From the NCBI GenBank assembly GCA_963383645.1, contig OY726557.1, positions 126,106,895 through 126,170,894 on the forward strand: a stretch of DNA of 64,000 nucleotides, given 5' to 3'. Below are positions 46,075 to 58,564 of this stretch, in pieces (positions within the stretch are counted from its first letter, which is position 1; each line of letters opens with the position of its first letter). This stretch comes from Muscardinus avellanarius. Lineage: Eukaryota; Chordata; Mammalia; Rodentia; Gliridae. A model generated the notes under the pieces. That model had not been told where the DNA came from and did no database searches. It was given only the letters and a program-made list of their open reading frames with translations. A program made the translations under genes and the position numbers.

Positions 46075-48780
46075 CGCTGGACCCCTGGAAAAACTAGGGC
46101 CCGGTGGCAAGGCCCTGGGCCCCAGGTGGGGGTCATGAGGGGCACACCGGACCCCTGGAAAAACTGGGGCCCAGGCAGTGCTACCAAGTGCCTGATCCCA
46201 CAACCTCCTCAAACCACACATACTGTCTTCTTTTATTTAAAAAAAAAAGGAAAAGGAAAAGGAAAAGAAAAAGAAAAAGAAAACGAAAAAGGAAAAAGGA
46301 AAGAAAAATATCAGAGAGGGGTCAAGATGGCCGCAGCGGCTGCCAGGATACTGGAGATGCAGACAAAACTTATTCAACTGAACTGGAACTTTTGGGGAAA
46401 TTCCCTGCAAAGGAAGACTGCTTCTTCTCTACATCCTTAAGAATCCTGGACATCACCTGTAAGGAGAGAGTTTAGCGGAGACCTAGGAGGAAGGCGGTGT
46501 TGGAAGCGGTCACCGCGATGGCAGTGGACACTTGTATTCAGGAGAGGCAGAAATCTGATCCTACCAACCTTATCTTCTGGAGAAATTATCCCAAACGTCG
46601 AATGCTACTGTCGCACATGCTTAGGAACACTGGACAACATGCAGAGTGGAAAAAGAGCTTGGGAAAGATTTGAAATGGTGGAGTCAGTGGCAATGGCAGC
46701 GGCCAATACTCAGGGAAGGCAGAGACCTGAGGCATTACACCTGGAACTTTTGAAGAAATAACCCCAGGGGCAGAATACTACCACCACGCATCCTCGGGAA
46801 CGTGGGACAACCTGCCAGGTGAAGAGGGTGCTCAGAGCCTGCCAAGGGGTGAGGTCGGTAATGGGAACAGCAAAGCTAGGATTGGAGCCTGCCATGAGGC
46901 AGGGCCAGTGCTGGGGCCTCTGAGGCCAGGATTGGAGCCTGCCGAGGGGTTAGGCCAGTGGCGGGGCCAGCGAGACCTGGATCAGAGCCTACCGTGAGGC
47001 AAGGCCGCTACTGAGGCCTCTGAGACTGGGACTGGAGCCTGCCAAGGGGTTAGGCTGGTGCCAGGGCAAGTGAGGCTGGGATCAGAGCCTGCCATGAGGT
47101 AAGGCTGCTACTCAGGCCTCTGAGGCTGGGATTGAAGCCTGCCAAGGGGATAAGCCAGTGCCAGCGTCAGCGAGGCTGGGATTGGAGCCTGCCATGCAGC
47201 AAGGTTGCTACTGAGACCTCCGAGGCTAGGATAGGAGCCTAACGAGGGGTTAGGCCAGTGCCGGGGCCAGCAAGGTTAGGATTGGAGCCTGCCATGAGGC
47301 AAGGCCACTACTGAGGCCTCCAAGGCTGATATCAGGGCCTGCCAAGGGGTTATGCCAGTGCCGGGGCCAGCGAGGCCGGGATTAGAGCCTGCCATGAGGC
47401 AAGGCTGGTGCTGGGACCTCTGAGGCTGGGATCAGAGCCTGTGGGGGTTAGGCCAGTGCCGGGGCCAGCGAGGCCGGGATCAGAGCCTGCCATGAGGCAA
47501 GGCCACTACTGAGGCCTCTGAGACTGGGATCGAAGCCTGCCAAGGGGTTAGGCCAGTCCCAGGGTCAGCAAGGCTGGGATCGGATCTTGCCATGAGGCAA
47601 GGCAGCTACTGAGGCCTCCGAGGCTAGGATTGGAGCCTACTGAGGGGTTAGGCTGGTGCCAGGGCCAGCAAGGCCGGGATCGGAGCTTGCCATCACTCAA
47701 GGCCACTACTGAGGCCTCCAAGGCCAAGATCGGAGCCTGCCAAGGGGTTATGTTGGGGCCAGGGCCAGCAAGGCCAGTATCGGAGCCTGCCGTGAGGCAA
47801 GGCCAGTTTTTGGGCCTCCAAGGCTGGGATCAGAGCCTGCAAAGGGATTAGGCCAGTACCGGGGCCAGCAAGGCCAGGATGGGAGCCTGCCGAGAGGTTA
47901 GGCCAGTGCCGGGGCCAGAATCCAGCATCGGAGCCTGCTGTGAGGCAAGGCCACTACTGAGGCCTCCGAGGCCAGGATCAGAACCTGCCCTGAGGCAAGG
48001 CCAGTGCTGGGGCCTCCGAAGCCAGGATCAGAGCCAGCCAATTAGGCCGGTGCGGGGGTCAGCGAGGCCAGGATTGGAGCCTGCCATGAGGCAGGACCAG
48101 TGCTAGGGCCTCCGAGGCCTAGATTGGAGCTGGCCAAAGGGGAAGGCCAATGCCAGGGCCAGCAAGGCCGGGATTGGAGCATTCTGTGAGGCAAGGCCAG
48201 TGCTGGGGCCTCCAAGACCAGGATCGGAGCCAGCCGAGGTGTTAGGCCATTGCGGGGGTCAGCAATGCCAGAATCAGGGCCTTCCATGAGGCAAGGCTGG
48301 TGCTGGAGCCATCAGATTAGGATCAGAGTCCTCCGGGTGGCAAGGCCACTACTGGGGCCATCAAGAGTGGGATCAGAACTTACAATGTGGCATGCACAGA
48401 GAAATAGCACAAAAAATAAAAACAAGATGCTTCCCCTAATTAGCAATAACTAGGAGGAAAGGGGTAACAAGAGGTGGTCGAGTTATAGAAAGGGCCCTAT
48501 AGTGAAGCAACTAAGGTGACCAATCAGAGGGTATGGGATGGGGGAGGATGGAACCTCTTTAAAACTCAGGAGGTACGTAAACAAATGTATCAAAGATAAT
48601 CACCAATCAAGCATGAGATCAAGGGAGGGGGAGGGAGTGGGATCGGGATTGGATGAGGGCTAATTGGATGTGTGCTTGTATATCCTCTCAAGTCTTGTAT
48701 TCCAATGTGATGTATGATTACAATGCACCAATAAAAATAAAATTTTAAAAATTAAAAATAAATATAAAATTTAAAAAACC
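46075..48780 (+). mobile_element. SVA-like composite retroelement E2
   Basis: Flanked by exact CAAAGTAATGTGTCCC copies (46059-46074, 48781-48796). Two short GC-rich 5' repeats share CACaCCgGACCCCTGGAaAAAC-type text with E1. A linker (AGTGCCTGATCC ... AAACCACACATACT) is shared with E3. Then a purine-rich tract, the shared unique module (46300-46850), about 30 VNTR units (46850-48355) and the L1-like 3' end. The unique module starts with TCAAGATGGCCGC, a YY1-like motif also found at L1 5' ends here. Confidence 0.9.
46850..48355 (+). repeat. E2 VNTR, about 30 units of 50 bp
   Basis: Same dimeric 50-base design as E1 but more diverged between units, with few signs of recent block duplication. 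Confidence 0.9.
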
Positions 48781-48796
48781 CAAAGTAATGTGTCCC

Positions 48797-49129
48797 TATG
48801 CCATTAAGCTCCTTCTTTCAGCATAAATGTCATTTGCCCTGGGGGAGGAAGAGAAAGTAGAACACTGTTCTTGGGCTTGACACTGGGATGGGTAACTGTG
48901 ATCCGGATGGTATCACAGAAGAGCAGCTTTTGTAATTCGCATTTCTAAATGCTGTCCTTTGTTTTGGAGGGAATGTACTTTGGCATAGAGATAGAGATCA
49001 TGCTGTTCTCTTCCTGAGTTCTCAGGGGCAGCATTGGTTTTACAATGTACACTGAGACTAGAAGAGATAATGAGCCTTTAAGAAGTACTGGTGGAGGGCT
49101 ACTGGCTGTGGGGCCTAGAGAAAACAGCT
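48797..49129. other. Unassigned sequence
   Basis: No recognised feature. Confidence 0.5.
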
Positions 49130-49315
49130 ATAGTAGCAGAACATGGTGGTGTAGACCTCAAATCCCAGTATTTGAAAGGCTGAGACAGGAAGATTACAGG
49201 TTTGAACCCAGCTTCAGCAAATTAGTAAGACCTCATGTCAAAACAAAAAACATAGCAGCGGATGTGGCATGGAGGAAGAATTCCCCAGGCTTCAATTCTC
49301 AATACCTTTCCACCA
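49130..49315 (+). mobile_element. B1-dID-type SINE, sense
   Basis: GTAGCAGAACATGGTGGTGT head to CAATTCTCAATACCTTTCC tail. Confidence 0.8.
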
Positions 49316-49332
49316 AATAAAAAAAAATTAAA

Positions 49333-49535
49333 ACAGCCTGGCATGGTGGCACATGATTGTACTCCCCATGCTTGCGAGGCTGAGAAAGGAGGATTGCACA
49401 AGTTTGAAGCCAGCCTCAGCTACTTAGTGAGGCTCTTAGCAACTTAGTGAGACCCCGTTTCCAAATAAAATATAAAATAGGTCTGGAAGTATAGACCAGA
49501 GGTAAAAAGCCCCTGGGTTCCACCCCTAGTACCAC

Positions 49536-49565
<30 letters not shown>
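49333..49565 (+). mobile_element. B1-dID-type SINE, sense, with long A-run
   Basis: AGCCTGGCATGGTGGCACAT head to GGTTCCACCCCTAGTACCAC tail. An (A)n then (TA)n tract follows to about 49608. Confidence 0.9.
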
Positions 49566-49608
<43 letters not shown>

Positions 49609-49613
<5 letters not shown>

Positions 49614-49989
49614 CAGAGAATTAAAGAATGTGAATTAGAGGAAAACAGCATATTTCTGTTGCTCTGAAACTCAGAATTCAAACAGAGACTGCTTCTTGAC
49701 AAAAAGAGAAAAATAGCCAGAACTCAAGAGAAGAAAGACAGTTAAAACGCATTGAGTCAGAAGAAGCACAAAGAACAAAGGACTGAAAAGAACTCCATGC
49801 ATCATATCTGGTGAGTAGAGAGCAGAAGCAGGAACTATTCTGGCCAACTACACTAGAGCTGGAGGCTGCAAGAATCCAGTGGCCCTTGGAGATGAACTCC
49901 AATAAAGAAGATACTAGATCTCATTGAGTCAGTGATTGCAGAGAACCAACACACAAAAAAGCAGTTATATTCTCTCTCCATCTAGAAAA
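49609..49989. other. Unassigned sequence beside the provirus remnant
   Basis: No gene recognised. A 74-codon minus-strand frame here shows no family resemblance. Confidence 0.5.
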
Positions 49990-49999
49990 CCTTCAAGAC

Positions 50000-50590
50000 C
50001 ACAAAAATCAGTACCCCCCCAGCCAATCTATCCTGTGAAATTTTACAGATGAATTTGTTGGGACAGAGAAACAACAGGCCTTTCCTTCAGGGAACAGAGT
50101 AGCTACAACTGGCCTCATCAATACCATGAGTTTACAAACCATTCCAACATAATTTTTTAATAATGGTAATGTCTGATCCCGTATCCACAAGCCCTCGAAT
50201 ATTTATATGTTCTAACCAAACTTTTTCTGAGGTTGTAGTTTTCCAATATTTAATGCCCAAAATACATTTTTTTATGTCTGTATTGCCAAAACCTCCTGTT
50301 TTTTGTCTGTCATTAGGGGCAACTTGAATATATGGTAATAATATACATTGTGCTATACGGTCTCCCCTTTTAAACTCCACCTCAATTACAGAAGTAATCA
50401 TTACTTTTATTTCTCCAGTATAATCAGCATCTATTATTACTCCAGTTGAAACCATTAATCCCTTACTAGTAAGGCTAGAGCGTCCTATAATCAAACCAAA
50501 AGTATTAGGAGGAAGAGGACGATAAATTCCTGTTTTAACTCTTGTGGGGACTGCCCCAGCAGGAATCTTAACATCTTGAGCTGTGAGCAA
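50000..50590 (-). pseudogene. ERV dUTPase and protease region, broken
   Basis: The dUTPase part shows the conserved motifs, including DYTGEI and the glycine-rich C-terminal GGFGNTD. The protease follows with the aspartyl active site DTGSD near 50165-50185 (minus). A stop follows soon after the active site. Confidence 0.8.
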
Positions 50591-50647
50591 ATCTACAGCC
50601 GCACTTGCCCTGGTGGCATGTTGTAGGGAGAAAATTGTGGGATGCCC

Positions 50648-51905
50648 TCAGTCATTTGTCCTGGGCCCCAAGGGAGCCCATCCAGGGGTTTCCCGAAACT
50701 GAAAATGTATTTTGACTTTTGTTAGAAATGGCATTGCCTGAGCATCAGTTTTGGACCTATATTCTCTAGCACAATGTTTACCTCTTTTACACTTTGGACA
50801 TATGCCTGGTTCTCGATTGGGATTTTTACTTATCCTTTTACAGTTTTTCTTTGTATGACCCATTTGTCCACATCCATAACATTTTATGTTGGAATTTATT
50901 CCTTTTAAACTATTAGCTAACACAGTCGTGAATGATTGCAACTTTTTACATTCAGAATATTATCTTTGTATACTTTTAGATATTGATAAATATTCCTGTA
51001 TCCTTAATGGGCAAAATGGACCACCTACAGTCACCATTTGCATTTTCATAGGCCAGCATTCATAACAATTGTTGTTGAGCATTCTCCCCTACCACAGATC
51101 TCTCAATTGCCAAAAAATCAGCATAAATTTTTTGGTGTATTCTAGTCCAGGAGCCATAATTTTCTCCAGTAGGTCACAATCTTTCCCATGCATCTAAGGC
51201 AATTTCCCGCAACTGATCATGTATCTCAAAAGGAGTATTGGCCTGAGCATTAGGGTCACCGTAATGCCCTATACTGGTAAGCATGGGAAATATAATAGCT
51301 CTCAAGGCAGCATTATTGCTATTTAAGTTTAGCATGAGCTCTTTCAGCACACAAATCTTGAAACCACACTTGCCATTGTAAGTATTCTGGCTCCTTTAGT
51401 AAAGCTCTACATAAAGTTTTCCAATCTTCAGGTGCCCAATTATTATAATGTTGTGGAGCTCCATTTAGTAATTAATTCCTTAACATAATGAGATTGTGGC
51501 ACATATAACGTTACTGCCATTTTTAAGTGACCCATTAGATCCACCTCTAGTCCCTTGTACCAGCCGGGCTGAGGTTTCCATTAACAGGAGGCAGTTGGAT
51601 CACAGGAAAAGCAAACATATCATCATCCTCTGTAGAATCGCTAAAATCACTGTCTAGATCTATACTTTCAGACCCTGTACCTATAGAATGGAGGGGTTTT
51701 TTAATTCTATGTTCTACTGGAAAAGCAGTTAATGGGGGTGCAATAGGCTGTATGGATTTTACTTTTGTTTTAATATTGTGTCACTGTTCTTTTTTTAACT
51801 GTAATTTCTGTATTTGAGTTTTTAACATATTTAATTCTTTTTCAAAATCAATTTTTTTATCCAAGCCTTCCTTTTTTTGTCATAACAGCCTCAGGAGTGT
51901 CATAT
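50648..51905 (-). pseudogene. ERV gag, 3' part (capsid and nucleocapsid), broken
   Basis: A CX2CX4HX4C zinc knuckle lies at about 50840-50881. A second, about 20 residues on, lacks its final cysteine. Capsid sequence upstream is interrupted by stops. The L1 target duplication marks the break at 51906. Confidence 0.75.
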
Positions 51906-51919
51906 TCATGAATAATCTT
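51906..51919 (+). repeat. Target-site duplication of the L1 inserted in ERV gag
   Basis: TCATGAATAATCTT, repeated exactly at 57913-57926. Confidence 0.9.
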
Positions 51920-52267
51920 TTTTAAAATTTTTATAGGAGCATTATATTCATACATCATATTGGGGTAAAAAGAACTTGTGTGTACAGACATGTACACATC
52001 ACTGATTTAACCCTACCCAATTCCCACCCCATTTCCTCCCCGTCCCTCCCTCCCTTGCTCAGCTGAGTAGTTGACTTTGATATGTTTAAGTACATTGTGA
52101 GCTTTAGAGATTTTCCTATTCCCCCCTCCTTTCTCCTCCTTTAGGTTGTCTTGTTTGCTCCTCCATAGGATTTCCTTTTTCATCTAGAGTTCCTCCTATG
52201 ACCCATTTCTCCCTAACTCTCACATATTAGGGAAAGCATCTGATTTCTTATTTTTTTGTGACTAATC

Positions 52268-55200
52268 TCACTTAGCATAATGTCCTCCAGGTCCATCCAT
52301 TTCCCTGAAAATTATGTAATTGAGGGTTTTTTTGATGGCTGAGTAAAATTCCATTCTGTACATATTCCACAGTTTTGTAATCCATTCATCTGTTGATGAA
52401 CATCTTGGCTGGTTCCATAGTTTGGCTATGGTGAATTGTACAGCTGTGAACATAGATACACATGCATTAGTTTGGTACTTTGGTTTCTTTTCTTTGGGGT
52501 AGATACCCAACAGTGGTATTGCTGGATCAAATGGTAGATTTGTTCCCATTCTTCTGAGGATTCTCCATACTGTTTTCCAAAGTGGTTACACTAATTTGCA
52601 ATCCCAGCAACAATGTTTTAGAGTTCCCACTTCTCCACATCCTCGCCAGCATCTATTGTTGTTTGTGTTTTGAATGATGGCCATTCTAGTTGGAGTTAGG
52701 TGAAATCTCAGGGTAGTTTTGATTTGCATCTCTCAGATTGCCAATGATGTTGAGCATTTTTTCATGCATTTATTGGCCATTTGAATTTCTTCTTTTGTGA
52801 AGTGTCTATTTAGTTCACTTGCCCATTTTGTTATTGGATGCTTTGTTTTCTTAGTGTTGAGTTTCTTGAGTTCTCTGTATATTCTAGATATTAGTCCTCT
52901 ATTGGAGGGGTAGGTGGCAAAAATCTTCTCCCATTCTGTTGGCTCTCGATTGAGGTTCTTGACAGTTTCCTTTACTGAACAGAAGCTCTTCAGTTTCATG
53001 TAATCCCATGTATTGATTTGCCTTTTAATTCGTTGTGCCTTTGGGGTCTTGTTGAGAAAGTGTTTATCTGTGCCTATGTGTTGCCGTGTTGGACCTATGC
53101 CCTCTTCAAGGAGCTTCAAGGTCTCTGGTTTGATTTACAAGTCTTTGATCCATCGTGAGTTGACTTTTGTGCAGGGTGAAAAAGTGGGATTAACATCCAA
53201 TTTTCTGCATATGGTTAACCAGTTTTCCCAACACCATTTGTTGAATAGGCTATCTTTTTTCCAGTGTATGTTTTTGGCCCCTTTGTCAAAAATCAATTGG
53301 CTGAAAGTGTGTGGAATTGTTTCTGGGTCTACTCCATTGGTCTATGTATCTGTTTTTTTTTGCCAGTACAATGCTGTTTTTATTACAATGGCTTTGTAGT
53401 ATAGTTTAAAGTCAGGTATTGTGATTCCTCCTGCGTGGTTTTTGTTGCTGAGAACTACCTTGGCTATTCTGGGCTTTTTGTTATTCCAGATGAATTTAAG
53501 AACTGATTTTTCTATGTCTGTGAGAAATAATCTTGGTGGTTTAATGGGCATTGTGTTAAATCTGTAGATCACTTTTGAAAGGATGGCCATTTTAATGATA
53601 TTTATTCTGCCAATCCATGAACATGGAAGAATCTTTCATCTTCTAAGATCTTCTACAATTTCTTTTTTCAGTGTTTTATAATTTTCTTTGTAGAGATCTT
53701 TTACCTCCTTGATCAAATTTCTTCCTAAGTATTTTTTTTGTGTGTGGGAGATCCTGAGTGGAAGTGTTTTCTGAATTTCTTTTTCAGTAGATTTATGGTT
53801 AATGTACAGGAAATCTTCTGATTTTTTTAAGATTGATTTTGTATCCAGATACTTTGCTGAATTTGTTGATTAGTTCTATAAGCCTTTTGGTTGAGTTTGT
53901 TGGGTTTTCTAAATATAGTATCATGTCATCTGCAAATAGTGAAAGTTTGAGTTCTTCTTTTCCTATTTGTACTCTCTTGATTTCCTTTTCTTGCCTTATT
54001 CCTCTGGCTAGAGTCTCTAGTACTATATTGAAGAGAAGTGGTGATAATGGACATCCTTGTCTCGTTCTGGTTTTTAGGGAAAATTCTTGAAGTTTTCCCG
54101 CATTTAATATGATGTTGGTGGTTGGCTTATTGTAGATTGCCTTAATAATGTTGAGAGATGTTTCTTCTATTCCAATTCTCTGCAGTGTTTTTATCATAAA
54201 TGGATGTTGAATTTTATCAAATGCTTTTTCAGCATCTCTTGAAATGATCATGTGATTTTTGTCTTTGATTCTGTTTATATGATGAATTACATGAATTGTT
54301 TTTTTTTTATTGAACCAGCCTTGCATCCCTGGGATGAACCCTACCTGGTCATGGTGAATAATTTTCTTGATGTGTTTTTGAATGCATGTTGCTAGTATTT
54401 TGTTTAATAGTTTTGCATCCAAGTTCATCAGAGATATAGGCCTGTAGTTTTCCTTCCTTGAACTGTCTTTATTCGGTTTGGGTATTAGTGTGATGTTGGC
54501 TTCATAGAATGTATTTGGAAGAGTCCTGGTTTTTTCTATTTCCCGAAATAGTTTGAGTAGTATTGGGATTAGTTCTTCTATAAAGGTTTTATAGAATTCA
54601 CTTGGGAAACCATCTGGTCCTGGGCTTTTCTTTGATGGTAAGCTATTTATTGCTGTTTCGTTCTCTTTGATTGTTATTGGTTGGTTTAAGTGTTCTATAT
54701 CTTCTTGACTCAGTTTAGGAAGGTTGTATTTATCTAGGAATTTGTCGATTTCCTCCAGATTTTCCATTTTGTTGGAGTATAGTTTTTCAAAGTAGTCTCT
54801 GATAATCCTCTGGATTTCTACACTGTCAGTAGTAATTTCTCCTTTTTCATCCCTTATCTTCATAATTTGGGTTGATTCTCTCTTTTTTTAGTTAGGTTGG
54901 CTAGTGGTTTATCTATGTTGTTAATTTTTTCAAGAAACCAGCTTTTGGTTTTGTTGATTTTCTGTATTGTTTTTTTATTCTCTATTTCATTAATTTCTGC
55001 TCTAATTTTAAGAATTTCCTGTCTTCTGCTGGCTTTGGGGTTCAATTGTTCCTGCTTTTCAAGGGCTTTGAGGTGTGTCGTTAGGCTATTTATTTGAAGA
55101 TTTTCTGTTTTTCTTATGTGAGCTATAAATTTTACTCAATACTGCCTTCAAAGTGCCGCAGAGGTTTTGATATGTTGTATCTTTATTTTCATTTGTTTCT

Positions 55201-55990
55201 AGAAATTTCTGATTTCACCTCTTACATCTTCTATGACCCATTCTTCATTCAGAAGTGTGGTGTTCAGTCTCCACATGTTTATGTTGTTTCTCTGGGTCTT
55301 CTTATAATTGATTTCTAGTTTCATTCCATTATGGCCTGAAATGACACAGGGAAGTATGTAACATTTTTTAAATTTGCTAGTGCTCATTTTGTGTGCCAGG
55401 ATGTGATCTATTTTGGAGAAGGTTCCGTGAGCAGCTGAGAAAAATGTAAACTCTGCTGTAGTTGGGTGAAATATTCTATATGTGTCCGACAGGTCCATTT
55501 GGTAAATGGTATTCTTTAGTTATGAGGCATCTTTACTGACCCTTTGTCTGGAAGATCGGTCTAGTGTTGAGAGGTGTGTTGAAGTCTCCCAGTATTATTG
55601 TGTTGGGATTTATGTGTGACTTCATGTCACAAAGAGTTTGATTTATGAAAGTAGCTGCACCTATGTTTGGGACATAGATGTTGATAATTTTTATTTCCTC
55701 TTGCTGGATTATTCCTTTTACCACTAAAATATGACCTTCTTTGTCTCTTCTAATAAGTTTGGATTTGAAGTCTAACTTGTCTCATATCATACTCCTGCTT
55801 CTCTTCAAGTTCCATTAGCATGGATTACCTTGCTCCAGCTCTTTACCTTGAGTTTGTTCCTATCTTTACTTGTAAGGTGTGTTTCTTGTAAGCAGCAGAT
55901 GGATGGATTCTGGTTTTTAATCCATTATGCCACTTTATGTCTTTTTATTGGGGAGTTGAGGCCATTTGCATTCAGTGTGATTATAGAGTT
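52268..55990 (-). pseudogene. L1 ORF2, mostly intact but with several stops or frameshifts
   Basis: Endonuclease pieces at 55724-55199; a 354-codon RT frame at 54863-53799 with [29 protein letters not shown] and the catalytic FADD ([12 protein letters not shown]); and C-terminal pieces at 53590-52268 ending with DPAIPLLGIYPKEKK. The upstream limit is approximate. Confidence 0.85.
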
Positions 55991-56039
55991 AATTTTTAAT
56001 TTCTAACATGTTAAGATTTTATTTCTGTTTGAGATACTG

Positions 56040-56972
56040 TTTATTCTTCTTTGCTTAGTTGTCTGCTGGATGGGAAATCTTGTTTCTTTGCTTCTGGCGT
56101 ATATTACCTATTTCTTCTTTGCAGTTAATCTCTTTGAGTATTTTCTCTAGTACTGGTTTTGAAGACATAAATTCCTTCAGTTTCTGTTTGTCATGGAAGC
56201 TTCTTATTTCCTCATCTAATTTGATAGAAAGTTTTGCTGGGTAGGAAATTTTTGGCTAGAAGTTGTTTTCTTTCAGAGTTTGGAATATGTTACTCCATGC
56301 CCTTCTGGCTTTCATGACTTGGTTTGGGAAGTCTGGATTGATTCTAATTGGTTTGCCTCTGAATATCACTTGGCCTTTTCTTTTTGTTGCCTTTAAGATT
56401 CTCTCCTTGGCTTCCACATTAGTCATTTTGACAATTATGTGGCGTGGGGATCCTCTTCTCTGATCCTGTCTAAAGGGAGTTCTATAAGTTTTCTGGACCT
56501 GTATATTGACCTCTTGCTCTATGTTTGGAATATTTTCTGCTATTACTTCCTTGAAGAGATTATTGATCCCTTTGGTTTTTCCTTCTTTTCCCTCCTCTAT
56601 TCCAATTATTCTTAGGTTAGCTCTCTTAAAATGGGCCCATATTTCTTCAATGTCAGATTCCTGCTGTCAGATTTTTTTTTCTAAATTAGAAGCTATGCAT
56701 TCATTTTTGGAGTAATCATCTTCTAGAAGCGAGATTCTATTCTCCATGTGGTCTAATCTGTTGTTTATACTTTGAATTGAGGCCTTTATTTCAATGATTG
56801 CATCCTTTATCTCTTTTTGACTCTCTCTGAATTCTTTTTGAAAGTCCTCTATTATTTCTACAGTTATTTTCCTGATTTGATCTTCTAGGGATCTCTGAAT
56901 TTCTGTGTTATCAGGTTCTAATGTTGTGGGGTTGTGGGCATTTATTGCTCTACTGTTATTCCTCTTTCCCAT
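56040..56972 (-). pseudogene. L1 ORF1, broken
   Basis: Starts MGKRNNSRAINAHNP, then a coiled-coil-type segment with SINNRLDHMENRISLLEDD. RRM and C-terminal pieces continue to about 56040 with stops. Confidence 0.8.
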
Positions 56973-57912
56973 GGTTTCGGAAGTTTGTGCTTTCTCTGGG
57001 TTCTTCCCTGGTTCACTATGACTTCACTTAGGGTGCTCTGGATCTTGAGTCTGTGGTATCTCAGTCACCACTACTCCTTTACTGGGTTGTATCATAAAGT
57101 CTCAAACCCAGGGAGTCAATGGAGGCTGCCTCAGACCATGGGGGTGGGTGCCAGGCTCGGCATTCTCCCGCAGGGAGTTGTGACTATGGTGTGATACCTC
57201 TGCCACCACCACTCCCCCACTGGGTTGGACTGCAAAAATCTAAGACCCAGGAAGCATATGTGCAGAAGTCCCTGGGAATGCAGTACTGGGATTTCTCCTC
57301 TGGGGCCACAATTTGACTCACATTTGTTGAGTGCTCTGATGGAGCTGTAGTGGACTCGGTGAATTCGCTGCTGCTGCTACTGTCAATATGACACCGCTGT
57401 CATGACCTCGGCTGTGAGGCTGGAGTATTTCTTCTCTGGTCTTGAGCTCCACTCTGAGTCCCTGCAGGGTGTGCTCAGCTCGGTGTCCTCCCCTCCTCTC
57501 TGGAGCCTGGTGGGTTGTTGAGTACGTTGGTCTGAAGCAGTCTGGTGAACTCACCGCTGCCGCCAGCAGTAAGGTGCTGATGCTGCGTCCTCGGCCGTGA
57601 GGCCAGCATACCTCCTGTTAGGTTCTGAGCTCCATTCTGAGTCCCCCTCCTCTCTGGAGCCTGGTGCTGTGAGGAAAGATGGCATCCATGCAGCTCCGCA
57701 CCGCGGCTCTGGCCACAGCACTGCGGGCTGGTTTCTTTCTGGTGTCCTATTTTACCAGCCCTCTTTTTCTCTGTCCCTTGTATTTACAGTTTTTGTTTCT
57801 CTGCTGATGGTTTTTCCTGGCTATGAAAGGTGCTGATTTTGCGGTTTTAGAGATCGATTGTTAGCAGAACTCATAAGCCCCGCTTTTCTCCGTCGCCATC
57901 TTCCTGGAACTC

Positions 57913-58298
57913 TCATGAATAATCTTAACATGATCCCTTAAAATATCTCCTTTAACTCCTTCCTCTAATTGTAAATTTTGTACAGATGGAGTAGCCTCCT
58001 TTTTCCAATGATATATTTTTATCTCATCAAACATAGCTTTGAACAAAGTATATACTAAAGACCAGATAGACCAAAATCAAATAGGTATATGTTCCCCTTG
58101 CCTAACAGCATTTTCTATGTTAACTTTAATTCTTTCCCAGGTTTCTATGTCTAACATCCCTTCTTCTGGAAACCAGGGGTTATAATTTTCTATCACTTCT
58201 ATACACATTTCAAGATCAGAAGTAGAAACTCAAGCTCCATGAGATTTAAGAAGTTATTGTAGGATAGAAACATAAGGAGTAGCTTTAGCTTGTCCCAT
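57913..58298 (-). pseudogene. ERV gag, 5' part (matrix), broken
   Basis: The start codon at 58298 (minus) is followed by a glycine typical of a myristoylated matrix protein. In-frame stops follow within the first 20 codons. It is cut by the L1 at 57913. Confidence 0.7.
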
Positions 58299-58349
58299 CA
58301 CCCTGTAATAATATTTAATTACCTCCGGATCTCCTAACACTTTTCTCAG

Positions 58350-58367
58350 GTACCTGTTCAGGTGCCA
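58350..58367 (-). other. ERV primer-binding site, tRNA-Lys3-like
   Basis: Minus-strand TGGCACCTGAACAGGTAC differs at three positions from the recalled Lys3 primer site. It lies 2 bases after the LTR end. Confidence 0.7.
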
Positions 58368-58369
58368 CC

Positions 58370-58554
58370 TGTCAGTGTCTAGTGCACTGGAGACCCAAGG
58401 GTAGAGCCGCGCTGAACACAGAACACAGGGAATACAGAGTATTGTGTATAGCTGCATGTTTTATTGAGAAAGAAATCAGACTTTTATAGATAAAGCTTCT
58501 ATGAATTACATTAACAAGTTAGCTATTTCGGATATTACAAGGTTATCTTAAAGC
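58370..58554 (-). mobile_element. Partial 5' LTR of the provirus
   Basis: The minus strand shows a TATAAAAG box (58481-58488), AATAAA (58460-58465) and a CA end at 58370-58371. U3 is mostly missing; the sequence changes to L1 at about 58555-58565. Confidence 0.65.
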
Positions 58555-58564
58555 AAACAATGTA

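Larger units (their letters stand above)
51920..57912 (-). mobile_element. L1 element, nearly full length, inserted in ERV gag
   Basis: The minus strand begins with GGAAGATGGCGACGGAG and has a 5'UTR with internal sub-repeats, ORF1, ORF2, a 3'UTR and a poly(A) (poly-T on +). Exact 14-base duplications flank it. Of the L1s here it has the longest uninterrupted RT frame. Confidence 0.9.
49990..58554 (-). mobile_element. Truncated betaretrovirus-like endogenous provirus, split by an L1
   Basis: On the minus strand, in order: partial 5' LTR, primer-binding site, gag start, (L1 insertion), rest of gag with nucleocapsid, dUTPase, protease. pol, env and the 3' LTR are not seen; homology stops at about 49990. 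The dUTPase between gag and protease is the betaretrovirus arrangement. Numerous stops and frameshifts show a dead copy. Confidence 0.8.

Noticed and set aside
46104..46475. 123-codon frame with a long KR run
   Set aside because: Produced by the AAAAGG purine tract at the start of the E2 unique module; no conserved counterpart in E1 or E3.
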